A stretch of 64,000 nt of DNA, from contig CBDAQU010000002.1 of assembly GCA_965199235.1 (NCBI GenBank), positions 806,001-870,000 of the forward strand. Direction: 5' to 3'. A program made the translations under genes and the position numbers. Below the pieces are notes generated by a model, which made no database searches, was not told the origin of the DNA, and worked only from the letters and a program-made list of their open reading frames with translations. Positions 16,734 to 24,303 of this stretch are shown in pieces. Source of the DNA: BOG-908 sp965199235 (GTDB taxonomy: Bacteria > Pseudomonadota > Alphaproteobacteria > Acetobacterales > Acetobacteraceae). Numbering within the stretch: position 1 is the first letter of the stretch; each line of letters opens with the position of its first letter.

Positions 16734-18224
16734 GTGAAGCTTTGGAACCGCGAGCTAGACCACTATCCGGCGCCGACGCAGCGCCGCTTTCAGCTCGGCC
16801 TTGTCGTGCTGATCACCGTCGCCCTCTATTATGCCCTGTACGTCGGCGGCGGCGTCATCCCGCTGGTGATGAGCGAGCTGCACATGTCGTTCGGCTACCT
16901 CGTGGGGCTGCTGGCGCTGGCCAACGCGCTCGGCGCCTTTTCCTCGCTGCTTGCCGGACTGTCCGACCGGTTCGGGCGGGCCAACCTGGTGGTCTATGGC
17001 CTGCTGCTGGTGGCCCTGCTGACCGCGCTGGCCGTGCCCTCTGTGCACAGCAAGCTCGGCTATGCGGTGCTCGCAGTGGTGACAGGCTTCGTCGAGGGCA
17101 TCATCCTGGTCGCTACGCCCGCGCTGATCCGCGATTTCTCGCCGCAGGTGGGGCGCGCGACGGCGATGGGGTTCTGGACGGTCGGGCCCGTGCTGGGCAG
17201 CCTGCTGACCAGCGCGGTGAACAGCGCCACCCTGCCCACGCATCCTGACTGGCGCACGCAATTCCTGTATTGTGGCGCGTTCTGCCTGGCGGTGTGGGTG
17301 CTGGCCTTTTTCGGCCTGCGCGAGTTGCGGGCGGGGTTGCGCGACCAGGTCATGGTCAGCGAGCAGGACCGGCTGCTGAACGAACGGCGCGCGCAGGCCG
17401 GCGTGAAGGTCGATACGCGCAATCCGTGGGCGCAGATGCTGCGGCCCGACGTCCTGGGCTCGGCACTCGGCGTCTCGTTGCTGCTGCTGGTGTACTACAC
17501 GACGGTCGCGTTCGGGGTGATCTACCTGGTCACCGTCTATCACTTCACGCCGGCGCGGGCCAACAGCCTGCTGAACTGGAGCTGGGGCGCCAATGCGGTT
17601 GCGCTGATCGTGGCCGGCGTCTGGTCGGATGCCGTGCGGGTCCGAAAGCCTTTCATGCTGGTGGGCGGCCTGGGCGCCGCCCTGCTGATCGCGATGTTCA
17701 TGGGCCAACCGCTCACCGCCAAGGGCGCCCCGCCCGATTTTTTCGCGATGGCTTGCGTGGGCGCGTCGATCTCCGTGCTGATGGGCGCCGCCTATGCCAC
17801 CTGGATGGCGAGCTTCACGGAGACAGTGGAGGCGCACAACCCTGCGCTGACCGCGACCGGGCTTGCCGTCTGGGGATGGCTGCTGCGCCTGATCGTGACG
17901 GCGTCGTTCCTGATCCTGCCGCACGTGGTGAACACGGTGACGCCGCTGGTGGAGGCGCCGCCGACTATCGACGCGTTCACCCGCCTGAGCGCCGCCCACG
18001 CCGCCATCCCGCCCGACCTGGTGGCCCGCATGCAGACGGTGGTTCAGGCCGCCGCTGCGGCCCCTCGCCAGTGGCAGGCCTGGTTCATGGCCTGTGCGCT
18101 GGGCGTGCTGGTGTTCGTGGCCTTCATCTTCAGCATGCATGGCCGCTGGAGCCCCGCCCAGGCCCGCGCGGACGAGGCGGTGCACGAGGCGGAGGTGAGG
18201 CGCGCGCTGACGCAGAGCGCGTAG
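16734..18224 (+). CDS. MFS transporter
   Basis: A 496-residue major facilitator superfamily permease with about 12 membrane segments. The loop after helix 2 carries the family motif as GLSDRFGRANLVVYG, and helix 5 has a MGFWTVGPVLGSLLTS-like antiporter-type motif. A cytoplasmic loop of about 60 residues (LRELRAGLRDQVMVSEQDRL) separates the two halves. I prefer GTG 16734 because GGGGAG lies eight bases upstream; ATG 16704 is an alternative that overlaps the palindromic repeat. The long last periplasmic loop (TPLVEAPPTIDAFTRLSAAH) is seen in some metabolite:proton symporters. The substrate is unknown. Facing AT-rich palindromes flank it. Confidence 0.85.
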   Translation: MKLWNRELDHYPAPTQRRFQLGLVVLITVALYYALYVGGGVIPLVMSELHMSFGYLVGLLALANALGAFSSLLAGLSDRFGRANLVVYGLLLVALLTALAVPSVHSKLGYAVLAVVTGFVEGIILVATPALIRDFSPQVGRATAMGFWTVGPVLGSLLTSAVNSATLPTHPDWRTQFLYCGAFCLAVWVLAFFGLRELRAGLRDQVMVSEQDRLLNERRAQAGVKVDTRNPWAQMLRPDVLGSALGVSLLLLVYYTTVAFGVIYLVTVYHFTPARANSLLNWSWGANAVALIVAGVWSDAVRVRKPFMLVGGLGAALLIAMFMGQPLTAKGAPPDFFAMACVGASISVLMGAAYATWMASFTETVEAHNPALTATGLAVWGWLLRLIVTASFLILPHVVNTVTPLVEAPPTIDAFTRLSAAHAAIPPDLVARMQTVVQAAAAAPRQWQAWFMACALGVLVFVAFIFSMHGRWSPAQARADEAVHEAEVRRALTQSA

Positions 18225-18306
18225 GCAACCGTCCGTCCACTTCCATTACCGTTATCGCTAGGCCATCTGGCCGACGTAATCCACCGCTCCACAAGGCAGA
18301 CGGTAG

Positions 18307-18343
18307 CAGTCCTTTTTGCAAAAAGGACCAAAGACCTTTGTTC
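18307..18343 (-). repeat. AT-rich palindromic repeat, copy 2 (inverted)
   Basis: GTCCTTTTT-GC-AAAAAGGAC (18309-18328) followed by CAAAG-AC-CTTTG. Read on the minus strand this matches copy 1, so copies 1 and 2 face each other across the MFS gene. It could terminate transcription from both sides. Confidence 0.65.
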
Positions 18344-18396
18344 ATCTGATCCGCCACAGCCGGACAAAGGTTTTTTGCCGTCGGTTTAGAGCGTTT

Positions 18397-19118
18397 TCAT
18401 GCTGACTGTATGTAGCCGGAGTTAGCGAGGTAGTTTGCGCATTCTTGAGGTTTGAATGCGCCAAGGCTGTTTCCGATACATTGGTATAGGGCCTCTTGCG
18501 TGCGTGGAGCCACCTTGCGACCAGCGATTTTAGCTTTGCAATCGCCTGCTCGATAGGGTTTTGGTCCGGCGAATACGGTGGCACGAACATCAGCGTGGCG
18601 CCGCGGGCTTCGATTGCCGCGCGCGCCTCGGCTCCCTTGTGGCTGCTGAGATTACCGGCAATCACGATGTTGGCTGGGGTCAGCGTCGGTGCGAGGAAAT
18701 GTTCGACGTAGGCACGGAACGCAGGTCCATTTATGGGCCCGTCCAGAACCATGGGCGCCACGATGCCGTCGTGTCGCAGACCGGCGATGAAGGTTGTCGT
18801 CTGCCAGTGACCATAGGGCACGCGGCCGATCAGTCGCTGTCCCCGCGGCGCTCTGCCGTAAAGCCGTGTCATGTTAGTTTTGAACCAGGTCTCATCCAGA
18901 AAGACCAAGCGGCGTACATCGAAGTGGCACTTCAGCTTGTCCCATACCTCGCGTGCCTGGGCGACGGCGGCCCGCGCCTGCTCGGTGGCGACAAGACACT
19001 TTTTTTGAGCGTCAGCTTGAGCTGACGTAACCGCTTCCACATGGTCGTCAAGCAAACCGAAACCCCGAGTTCGGTCCGTGCCCAGGCGCAATGCTCTGCC
19101 AGGGTGGCGTCTGGGCAC
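18397..19118 (-). pseudogene. IS630 transposase catalytic part (orfB), inactivated copy 1
   Basis: The DDE part of the transposase, normally made by -1 frameshifting from orfA at the A7-G run. The first catalytic Asp is present (FLDETWFKTN) and so is the final Glu (YSPDQNPIEQ). The second Asp, expected in an MDNL-type motif, is Gly (IAGNLSSHKG, codon GGT). Near 18460 one G appears lost: the correct C-terminus GAFKPQECANYLANSGYIQS with its stop at 18397-18399 is in another frame, so the plain reading frame runs out of the element. Both lesions recur in copy 2. Confidence 0.8.
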
Positions 19119-19351
19119 TGCAAAACACGGGCGTGCAACGCGTCCTCGTAACCATCGAGCTTGCCAGGCGTGTGCGACGTTTGTTGGCCTGCCACCCTAT
19201 CGCCAAGCCGGTCACGGCGCTGGCGGGCCTTGATCACATACGAGTTGCTAACCCCGAACCGCGCGGCAACCGCCGCAGCACTGAGGCCGTTGCACGCAAG
19301 CACCCGGTCACGCAAGTCCTGCGAGTACGCCCGCCCCCGACGCCACTTCAT
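18932..19351 (-). CDS. IS630 transposase N-terminal part (orfA), copy 1
   Basis: A 139-residue frame with the winged or double helix-turn-helix DNA-binding part of IS630 transposases (AYSQDLRDRVLACNGLSAAA, VAARFGVSNSYVIKARQR). Meaningful sequence ends near LRQLKLTLKK, where the run AAAAAAAG offers a slippery site; a -1 shift yields KKKCLVATEQARAAVAQARE in the orfB frame. The residues after the slip site in this frame are not conserved in the family. Confidence 0.8.
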   Translation of the reverse strand: MKWRRGRAYSQDLRDRVLACNGLSAAAVAARFGVSNSYVIKARQRRDRLGDRVAGQQTSHTPGKLDGYEDALHARVLQCPDATLAEHCAWARTELGVSVCLTTMWKRLRQLKLTLKKSVLSPPSRRGPPSPRHARYGTS

Positions 19352-19445
19352 ACCCGCCTCCGGTCAAACCGGATACCTAGGAATCACATCGCACACCCGT
19401 GCCGGAAGCCCCTATCCGCGATTCCACCTAGGGTCAAACGCTCTA

Positions 19446-19730
19446 AGGTCGTGGTGGCTCAAGTTCGGGCGAAGTCGAAATTTAGAGATGACACATGCAA
19501 CACCACTGAAAGTGCTGCCGAAAGTGGGAGACCGGCGCCAGGAAGCCTGCCGGCATAGCGCTGAAACTTCTCACAATCGTTTAGAAGCACGGCTTGCAGG
19601 TTCTGGGATAGACAAGGGCAGCCGACTTGGGGGAAGTCCAATCGGCTTTCTGAGATAAGGGCCTTGCAGTTGCCACTGGATGCTGGAGATCTACCTTACA
19701 GATTGGGATTTGCAAGCAAGGGGGACGGGG
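19446..19730. other. Island left margin, no recognised gene
   Basis: About 285 bp between IS copy 1 and the first island gene. One plus-strand frame (reading LKVLPKVGDRRQEACRHSAE) stays open to 19658, but its start would lie inside the IS and its composition is not convincing. It may be the 3' end of a gene cut by the insertion. Confidence 0.4.
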
Positions 19731-20324
19731 ATGTCAGAACAGTTTGCTCCGTGGGGAATCGACTTCTCCGAATGCGAGCTTCCAGCGCATGCGGCAGTTC
19801 TGCTTGATAATTTCAAGGAAGAAAAACCGGGACAATTCCAGCGGCGGACGGGGACATGGCAATGTCCTTTTTTAAGAGACGCGTGGGTGGTCGGTCTATT
19901 CAAAACCGGAATAGTCGGTACCGTCTCTGGACCCTTTGCGTATATGGTTACGGTTGACGGGGTTTACCCGATGCACGGCTTTATTCGAACCGTCGCAGAA
20001 AATGGGTCGGCTTCTTTCGAGGCTTCGGAGAACTCCATATTTAATTACGCTGCCATGTTGCTAAAGTATTTGCCCGGAAAAGACGACTTCGACTTGATTC
20101 AGCCTCGCAGCGTGCGACACTTAATTGCTAAGGGTATAGACGCGAAGAGCTTAATTGAGGTTGAGCGTATAAACTCCGCGTTTCGAATTTCAGCATACGT
20201 ACTCGATATCAACTCCCTTGTAAGCAGACTAACGTGTCGGGTGAGTGATTCGGACGGTAAAGTGTTAAGTTTTGACCTTGAAGGCACAGGTGTGGAGTCC
20301 GTCCCCATCAAAGGATATATGTAG
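19731..20324 (+). CDS. Unknown protein, first gene of island pair
   Basis: A 197-residue protein that I do not recognise. ATG 19731 has a purine-rich GGGGGACGGGG just upstream. It has no signal peptide or membrane segment; the sequence alternates beta-type strands and charged turns (WVVGLFKTGIVGTVSGPFAY ... FRISAYVLDINSLVSRLTCR). The low GC, with many AAT/ATA/TTA codons, contrasts with the core genome. TTG of the next gene abuts its TAG stop, so the two are translationally coupled. In paired systems of this shape the first gene can be an inhibitor, antitoxin or chaperone of the second; that is inference only. Confidence 0.6.
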   Translation: MSEQFAPWGIDFSECELPAHAAVLLDNFKEEKPGQFQRRTGTWQCPFLRDAWVVGLFKTGIVGTVSGPFAYMVTVDGVYPMHGFIRTVAENGSASFEASENSIFNYAAMLLKYLPGKDDFDLIQPRSVRHLIAKGIDAKSLIEVERINSAFRISAYVLDINSLVSRLTCRVSDSDGKVLSFDLEGTGVESVPIKGYM

Positions 20325-21638
20325 TTGGGAGTTTTTGATCGGTTCCGAGGTTCAAAGGCTAGAGACGACGTACCAACGCTAGAAGCGACACTAGAGCAGT
20401 GTCCGTCCGGCGATGTATTGCTTCAAATTGCTAGGAAGCACAACGCACGAATCTCGATCGTTCCTGACAGTGAGCTCCAAAGTAGGCCGTTCGAGACGAC
20501 ACTTGGGCAACTAACAGTCCACCAGGAAAACGTAGAAGTCGCGATAAACGCTCAGCAAAGTCGTGCCCGGAAGGTTACGACCCTTGCTCACGAACTTGAA
20601 CATCTCTCCCAGATTCAAAGCGGCCAATATCGAGACGTCACGTCCGTTGGCGAGAATGAGTATATCGCAAATGGTCTCGATAACGAAGCAAAAGCAGAGA
20701 CTGCCGCGAATCGGGTTGCTCACGAGCTGAGGGAGCGGGGGATATATGAACCCGCAAAGGAAAAGGATAGAGATGCCGAACCTCAGTGGATGCTCTACAG
20801 CTCGCTACGAGGAAGCGGCTACCCTCATGAGTTTTCTGCAAGTCAATCCGAGGAACTTTGGTCTAGCAACTCACAACGTCTTAGTTCTTACACAGAAAAG
20901 CTTGAAGTGGAATGGGTGGAAGCGAACCAGACCAATGTCGCCAAAAAGGACCTGAGTTCCGCTAAGCCTAATGAAGGTCAACAGAAGACGGAGGTAACCA
21001 CACATAAATCAGGACTGGATCGCAATCGGAATTGGCTTGAACAGGCGACACTGCGGCGAGGACCGAAACTCAAGCCACGATCCAGGCATCGTCTCCAGCT
21101 GAGTCGGCTAGACAAAGTAGCGTCAAGCGGTAAGTCGAGGGTAGGCTTGCAGGGTTGTTCGCGCAGGAGCGCCAACAGGCACCGGCACCACAACCACCAG
21201 GGCACGTCCTCCATGTCGGCAAGCGCCACTCTGCCGCCCTCACGCCGGGTAGGCAGGGCTAAACTAAACCAGCCAATCAGCGCGCATGCGCGTAAGCGAG
21301 TTTACTTAATTGCTTCGCGCGAGGGATCGTCACCGACAGGCTGGGACTGCCCGGCAGGCCCGGTAAGCCAGCCTGGCTGGCGCATAGAGCCCGATCAGCC
21401 GCAGGCTGACGCGCCCACGCCTCAAGTTATTCCTGCCTGCGATCGCGTTGCCCAACCCCTGCTGCTCACGTCCAGTGCCATGCACTCACGACGCACAGCC
21501 AATTTGACAAGACAGTTGCATTGCCGGCTGGACCGCCTTGATCATAGGACAGTGGGTAAGGCCTACAGGTCTGTCCCGGCACAGGAGGTGGAATGGTCAG
21601 TCTCGGAGCCCTCGCAGTTATGCTCACCATTGGGATAA
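20325..21638 (+). CDS. Putative zincin metallopeptidase, second gene of island pair
   Basis: Starts at TTG 20325 directly after the preceding stop, with AAAGGA about nine bases upstream. The key feature is LAHELEHLSQ: His89-Glu90-x-x-His93, the HExxH zinc motif, near the middle of a compact domain covering about residues 30-160. A possible third ligand is in the segment NEYIANGLDNEAKAETAANR, which has the Glu-rich character of gluzincins. The frame stays open for 437 residues, but from about residue 240 it becomes Arg/Ser-rich and unlike protein. Another frame near 21050 gives TETQATIQASSPAESARQSS and a stop near 21130, so a late frameshift and a real length near 265 residues are likely. No signal peptide. 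Confidence 0.55.
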   Translation: MGVFDRFRGSKARDDVPTLEATLEQCPSGDVLLQIARKHNARISIVPDSELQSRPFETTLGQLTVHQENVEVAINAQQSRARKVTTLAHELEHLSQIQSGQYRDVTSVGENEYIANGLDNEAKAETAANRVAHELRERGIYEPAKEKDRDAEPQWMLYSSLRGSGYPHEFSASQSEELWSSNSQRLSSYTEKLEVEWVEANQTNVAKKDLSSAKPNEGQQKTEVTTHKSGLDRNRNWLEQATLRRGPKLKPRSRHRLQLSRLDKVASSGKSRVGLQGCSRRSANRHRHHNHQGTSSMSASATLPPSRRVGRAKLNQPISAHARKRVYLIASREGSSPTGWDCPAGPVSQPGWRIEPDQPQADAPTPQVIPACDRVAQPLLLTSSAMHSRRTANLTRQLHCRLDRLDHRTVGKAYRSVPAQEVEWSVSEPSQLCSPLG

Positions 21639-22144
21639 CCGTACCCTGCCTTGCCCAACAACTCCCGCCATATCCCGCGAAGTTTGAGACGAAGACGATC
21701 CCTGGAGGCGTTCTTAAAGTTCATAACGAGATGAGGAATAACGGGAGCGTGCTTCAGGACGTGATGCTGTCGGTCAATGGACACCTCCTGCGCGCCTACT
21801 GGGCGACTGGCAGCGATTTCCCATCCAATCCGCCTGTGCCTCCGGGTGTTCTTGTCGATGGCCATTCCGTGATCGCGGCCGAGTCAACCCTGCCCGACAT
21901 TGAGGCCGTGCTGACCGGAGAGGGCCGCACCTATGTGCGAGTGACCGAGAGCATCGACGAGGATCATTTCCCTTACCTATGGATTGTCGACGTGTCACAA
22001 TCCAAAGTCGCAGTAACACGCCGGATACAGGGATGCGAGCCGACGAAGCAGTTTGTCAGCGACGGAGCTTATGTAGTTACGTGCAAGGTGAACGGAGAGC
22101 ATCGTACGGTTACGCACGAGTTTAAAGATGGAGTGCTCCGATAG
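21593..22144 (+). CDS. Secreted protein of unknown function
   Basis: A 183-residue protein starting at ATG 21593, with a strong AGGAGG six bases upstream. A signal peptide is clear (MVSLGALAVMLTIGITVPCL, then AQQLPPYPAKFE), so the mature part of about 160 residues is periplasmic or exported. The rest is beta-rich with two Cys (CEPTKQF and YVVTCKVNGE) that could form a disulfide. I do not recognise a family. Its start overlaps the dubious end of the preceding frame, which further suggests that that frame ends earlier. It lies within the low-GC island between the IS630 copies. Confidence 0.65.
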   Translation: MVSLGALAVMLTIGITVPCLAQQLPPYPAKFETKTIPGGVLKVHNEMRNNGSVLQDVMLSVNGHLLRAYWATGSDFPSNPPVPPGVLVDGHSVIAAESTLPDIEAVLTGEGRTYVRVTESIDEDHFPYLWIVDVSQSKVAVTRRIQGCEPTKQFVSDGAYVVTCKVNGEHRTVTHEFKDGVLR

Positions 22145-22203
22145 GCCGGCTTGCAAAGTGAGCTGCTTCTGCTTGGTAGCTAGTGCGGGCACATGGAGTT
22201 CAT

Positions 22204-22611
22204 TTGAAAGTGGCTGACCTCGAACCAGAAAAGCTCGATCCGCTCTACCCGGACATCCTAGGGCTGGAAACTGAAGACAATAACGCTCGATATGCCGTCG
22301 ATGCAGCGGCCTCATATCTGAGCGACGGATGGACCGTTTCCCGGTATGCTCACAACATCGAAGTGGCAAAGACGTTATGCGCCCGTCTCGAGCATAGGTA
22401 TGGCTGTGTCCGGCTTTATGAATGGGGGTGTTGGTGGCCACCAAAGGCTTTCGATCCAAAGAAGGGCTGGGTAGCCTTTTGGTGGTCCGATGCTGAGTTT
22501 GTTGGGTATGCACCCAGTGGCAGCGGTTTTGGCATCCCCGAAGGCAACAAAAAGCCGATTGACTACACATCCTGCAGGCGAAGTCGACTTGACGGCGAAA
22601 GTACGACGTAG
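22204..22611 (+). CDS. Hypothetical protein
   Basis: About 135 residues if begun at TTG 22204, which has GGAG six bases upstream; GTG 22183 is a longer option. Tryptophan-rich centre (YEWGCWWPPKAFDPKKGWVA, FWWSDAEFVGY) and no signal peptide or membrane segment. Not recognised. The tail after residue 115 (YTSCRRSRLDGES) looks less conserved. It follows the secreted protein by about 60 bp in the same direction. Confidence 0.5.
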   Translation: MKVADLEPEKLDPLYPDILGLETEDNNARYAVDAAASYLSDGWTVSRYAHNIEVAKTLCARLEHRYGCVRLYEWGCWWPPKAFDPKKGWVAFWWSDAEFVGYAPSGSGFGIPEGNKKPIDYTSCRRSRLDGESTT

Positions 22612-22726
22612 GGGACTGCCCGATAGTCGGGCTTGAGCGGGCCACCTGCCAAGCTCCGATCTTGTTGTGCTGTGGCCTACGCGCTATACTGGATCAGTTT
22701 GGAAAGGTAGCTCACCCGCAGCTGCA

Positions 22727-22990
22727 ATGAGAAATACAAAGACAATTTACTTTGACGAGAGTGGGAACACTGGCTCCAATCTCCTCGATCCGCAGCAGAA
22801 ATTCTTCAGCGTCGGGAGCACCGATCTCGCCGAAGACGAGTCTAACACGATTTTGCAAAAGCATTTTCAAAAACATGTCGGCAAAGACATAAAGTTCAAG
22901 AAGCTTTTTCGGGATAGATCAAACTACGATGACTTGATAGCGTTTGCCGATACAGTCGGGCAACAGCCCGCGCGTTTCTTCTGTTACTTA
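22727..22990 (+). pseudogene. DUF3800 protein, cut by IS630 copy 2
   Basis: ATG 22727 begins MRNTKTIYFDESGNTGSN; IYFDESGNTG is the N-terminal signature of DUF3800, a family with an RNase H-like acidic motif often found near defence and mobile genes. About 88 native residues remain before the TA at 22989-22990 where the IS begins. The rest of the gene is not found on the other side of the IS, so it was lost by deletion rather than simply interrupted. Confidence 0.75.
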
Positions 22991-23083
22991 GAGCGTTTTG
23001 ACCCTAGGTGGAATCGCGGATAGGGGCTTCCGGCACGGGTGTGCGATGTGATTCCTAGGTATCCGGTTTGACCGGAGGCGGGT

Positions 23084-23503
23084 ATGAAGTGGCGTCGGGG
23101 GCGGGCGTACTCGCAGGACTTGCGTGACCGGGTGCTTGCGTGCAACGGCCTCAGTGCTGCGGCGGTTGCCGCGCGGTTCGGGGTTAGCAACTCGTATGTG
23201 ATCAAGGCCCGCCAGCGCCGTGACCGGCTTGGCGATAGGGTGGCAGGCCAACAAACGTCGCACACGCCTGGCAAGCTCGATGGTTACGAGGACGCGTTGC
23301 ACGCCCGTGTTTTGCAGTGCCCAGACGCCACCCTGGCAGAGCATTGCGCCTGGGCACGGACCGAACTCGGGGTTTCGGTTTGCTTGACGACCATGTGGAA
23401 GCGGTTACGTCAGCTCAAGCTGACGCTCAAAAAAAGTGTCTTGTCGCCACCGAGCAGGCGCGGGCCGCCGTCGCCCAGGCACGCGAGGTATGGGACAAGC
23501 TGA
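23084..23503 (+). CDS. IS630 transposase N-terminal part (orfA), copy 2
   Basis: Identical in sequence to orfA of copy 1: a 139-residue frame with a helix-turn-helix DNA-binding region, ending functionally at LRQLKLTLKK before the A7-G slippery run near 23430. Start ATG 23084. Confidence 0.8.
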   Translation: MKWRRGRAYSQDLRDRVLACNGLSAAAVAARFGVSNSYVIKARQRRDRLGDRVAGQQTSHTPGKLDGYEDALHARVLQCPDATLAEHCAWARTELGVSVCLTTMWKRLRQLKLTLKKSVLSPPSRRGPPSPRHARYGTS

Positions 23504-24038
23504 AGTGCCACTTCGATGTACGCCGCTTGGTCTTTCTGGATGAGACCTGGTTCAAAACTAACATGACACGGCTTTACGGCAGAGCGCCGCGGGGACAGCG
23601 ACTGATCGGCCGCGTGCCCTATGGTCACTGGCAGACGACAACCTTCATCGCCGGTCTGCGACACGACGGCATCGTGGCGCCCATGGTTCTGGACGGGCCC
23701 ATAAATGGACCTGCGTTCCGTGCCTACGTCGAACATTTCCTCGCACCGACGCTGACCCCAGCCAACATCGTGATTGCCGGTAATCTCAGCAGCCACAAGG
23801 GAGCCGAGGCGCGCGCGGCAATCGAAGCCCGCGGCGCCACGCTGATGTTCGTGCCACCGTATTCGCCGGACCAAAACCCTATCGAGCAGGCGATTGCAAA
23901 GCTAAAATCGCTGGTCGCAAGGTGGCTCCACGCACGCAAGAGGCCCTATACCAATGTATCGGAAACAGCCTTGGCGCATTCAAACCTCAAGAATGCGCAA
24001 ACTACCTCGCTAACTCCGGCTACATACAGTCAGCATGA
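23317..24038 (+). pseudogene. IS630 transposase catalytic part (orfB), inactivated copy 2
   Basis: Carries the same lesions as copy 1: Gly for the second catalytic Asp (IAGNLSSHKG, near 23780) and one missing G near 23970, which throws the proper C-terminus (PQECANYLANSGYIQS, stop at 24036-24038) out of frame. Asp in FLDETWF and Glu in NPIEQ are intact. The plain frame reads out of the element into flanking DNA. Confidence 0.8.
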
Positions 24039-24048
24039 AAACGCTCTA

Positions 24049-24296
24049 GGAGCGTGGAACGGGCGGCCTGGTAATGCCAAGAGCACGCGCCGCGTCGGTC
24101 ACCGATAGGCCGAGCGGTTCGAGAATTTCGGTGTTACGAAGCCGCCGGGGTGGGCGGCGTTATTCGTGCGGATGCCTGCGTCTGCGCCATTGTTCCGGCC
24201 CTCGGTGATAGTCCTCGTAATCGAGGTCGATGATCCGGATTCGGTCCGGTCGATGTCGAAGGTGAGCCGCCAGTTTTGGTTACCTACAGAGCCCTT
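24049..24296 (-). pseudogene. higBA toxin-antitoxin relic
   Basis: Minus strand. From 24296 down, one frame gives GNQNWRLTFDIDRTES and, after a one-base shift, RIIDLDYEDYHRGPEQW, the C-terminal part of a HigB/RelE-type toxin (NWR-x-TF ... DYEDYH). Right after it come HPGGFV and, in another frame, EILEPLGLSVTDAARALGIT, the start and helix-turn-helix of a HigA antitoxin. The antitoxin is cut by IS630 copy 2 and the toxin lacks its N-terminus. Several frameshifts show that neither product can be made. Confidence 0.75.
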
Positions 24297-24303
24297 GGCT
24301 GCC

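Larger units (their letters stand above)
18387..19445 (-). mobile_element. IS630-family insertion sequence, copy 1
   Basis: A 1055-bp element bounded by TA dinucleotides (18387-18388 and 19444-19445), with short inverted ends GAGCGTTT on each side. It encodes the two-frame IS630 transposase on the minus strand. Copy 2 at 22989-24048 is nearly identical but inverted. The right-end T run here has three T (GAGCGTTTGACCC); copy 2 has four. The TA target duplication is as expected for this family. Confidence 0.9.
22989..24048 (+). mobile_element. IS630-family insertion sequence, copy 2
   Basis: A 1056-bp element between TA 22989-22990 and TA 24047-24048, inverted relative to copy 1 and essentially identical. 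The one difference I see is in the first terminal repeat, GAGCGTTTTGACCC with four T instead of three. On its left it abuts a truncated DUF3800 gene, on its right a truncated higA, so it marks a deletion junction. Confidence 0.9.

Noticed and set aside
18387..24048. Inverted IS630 pair as an active composite transposon
   Set aside because: Both transposases lack a catalytic Asp and have a frameshift, and IS630 elements rarely mobilise as composites; kept only as an island boundary.
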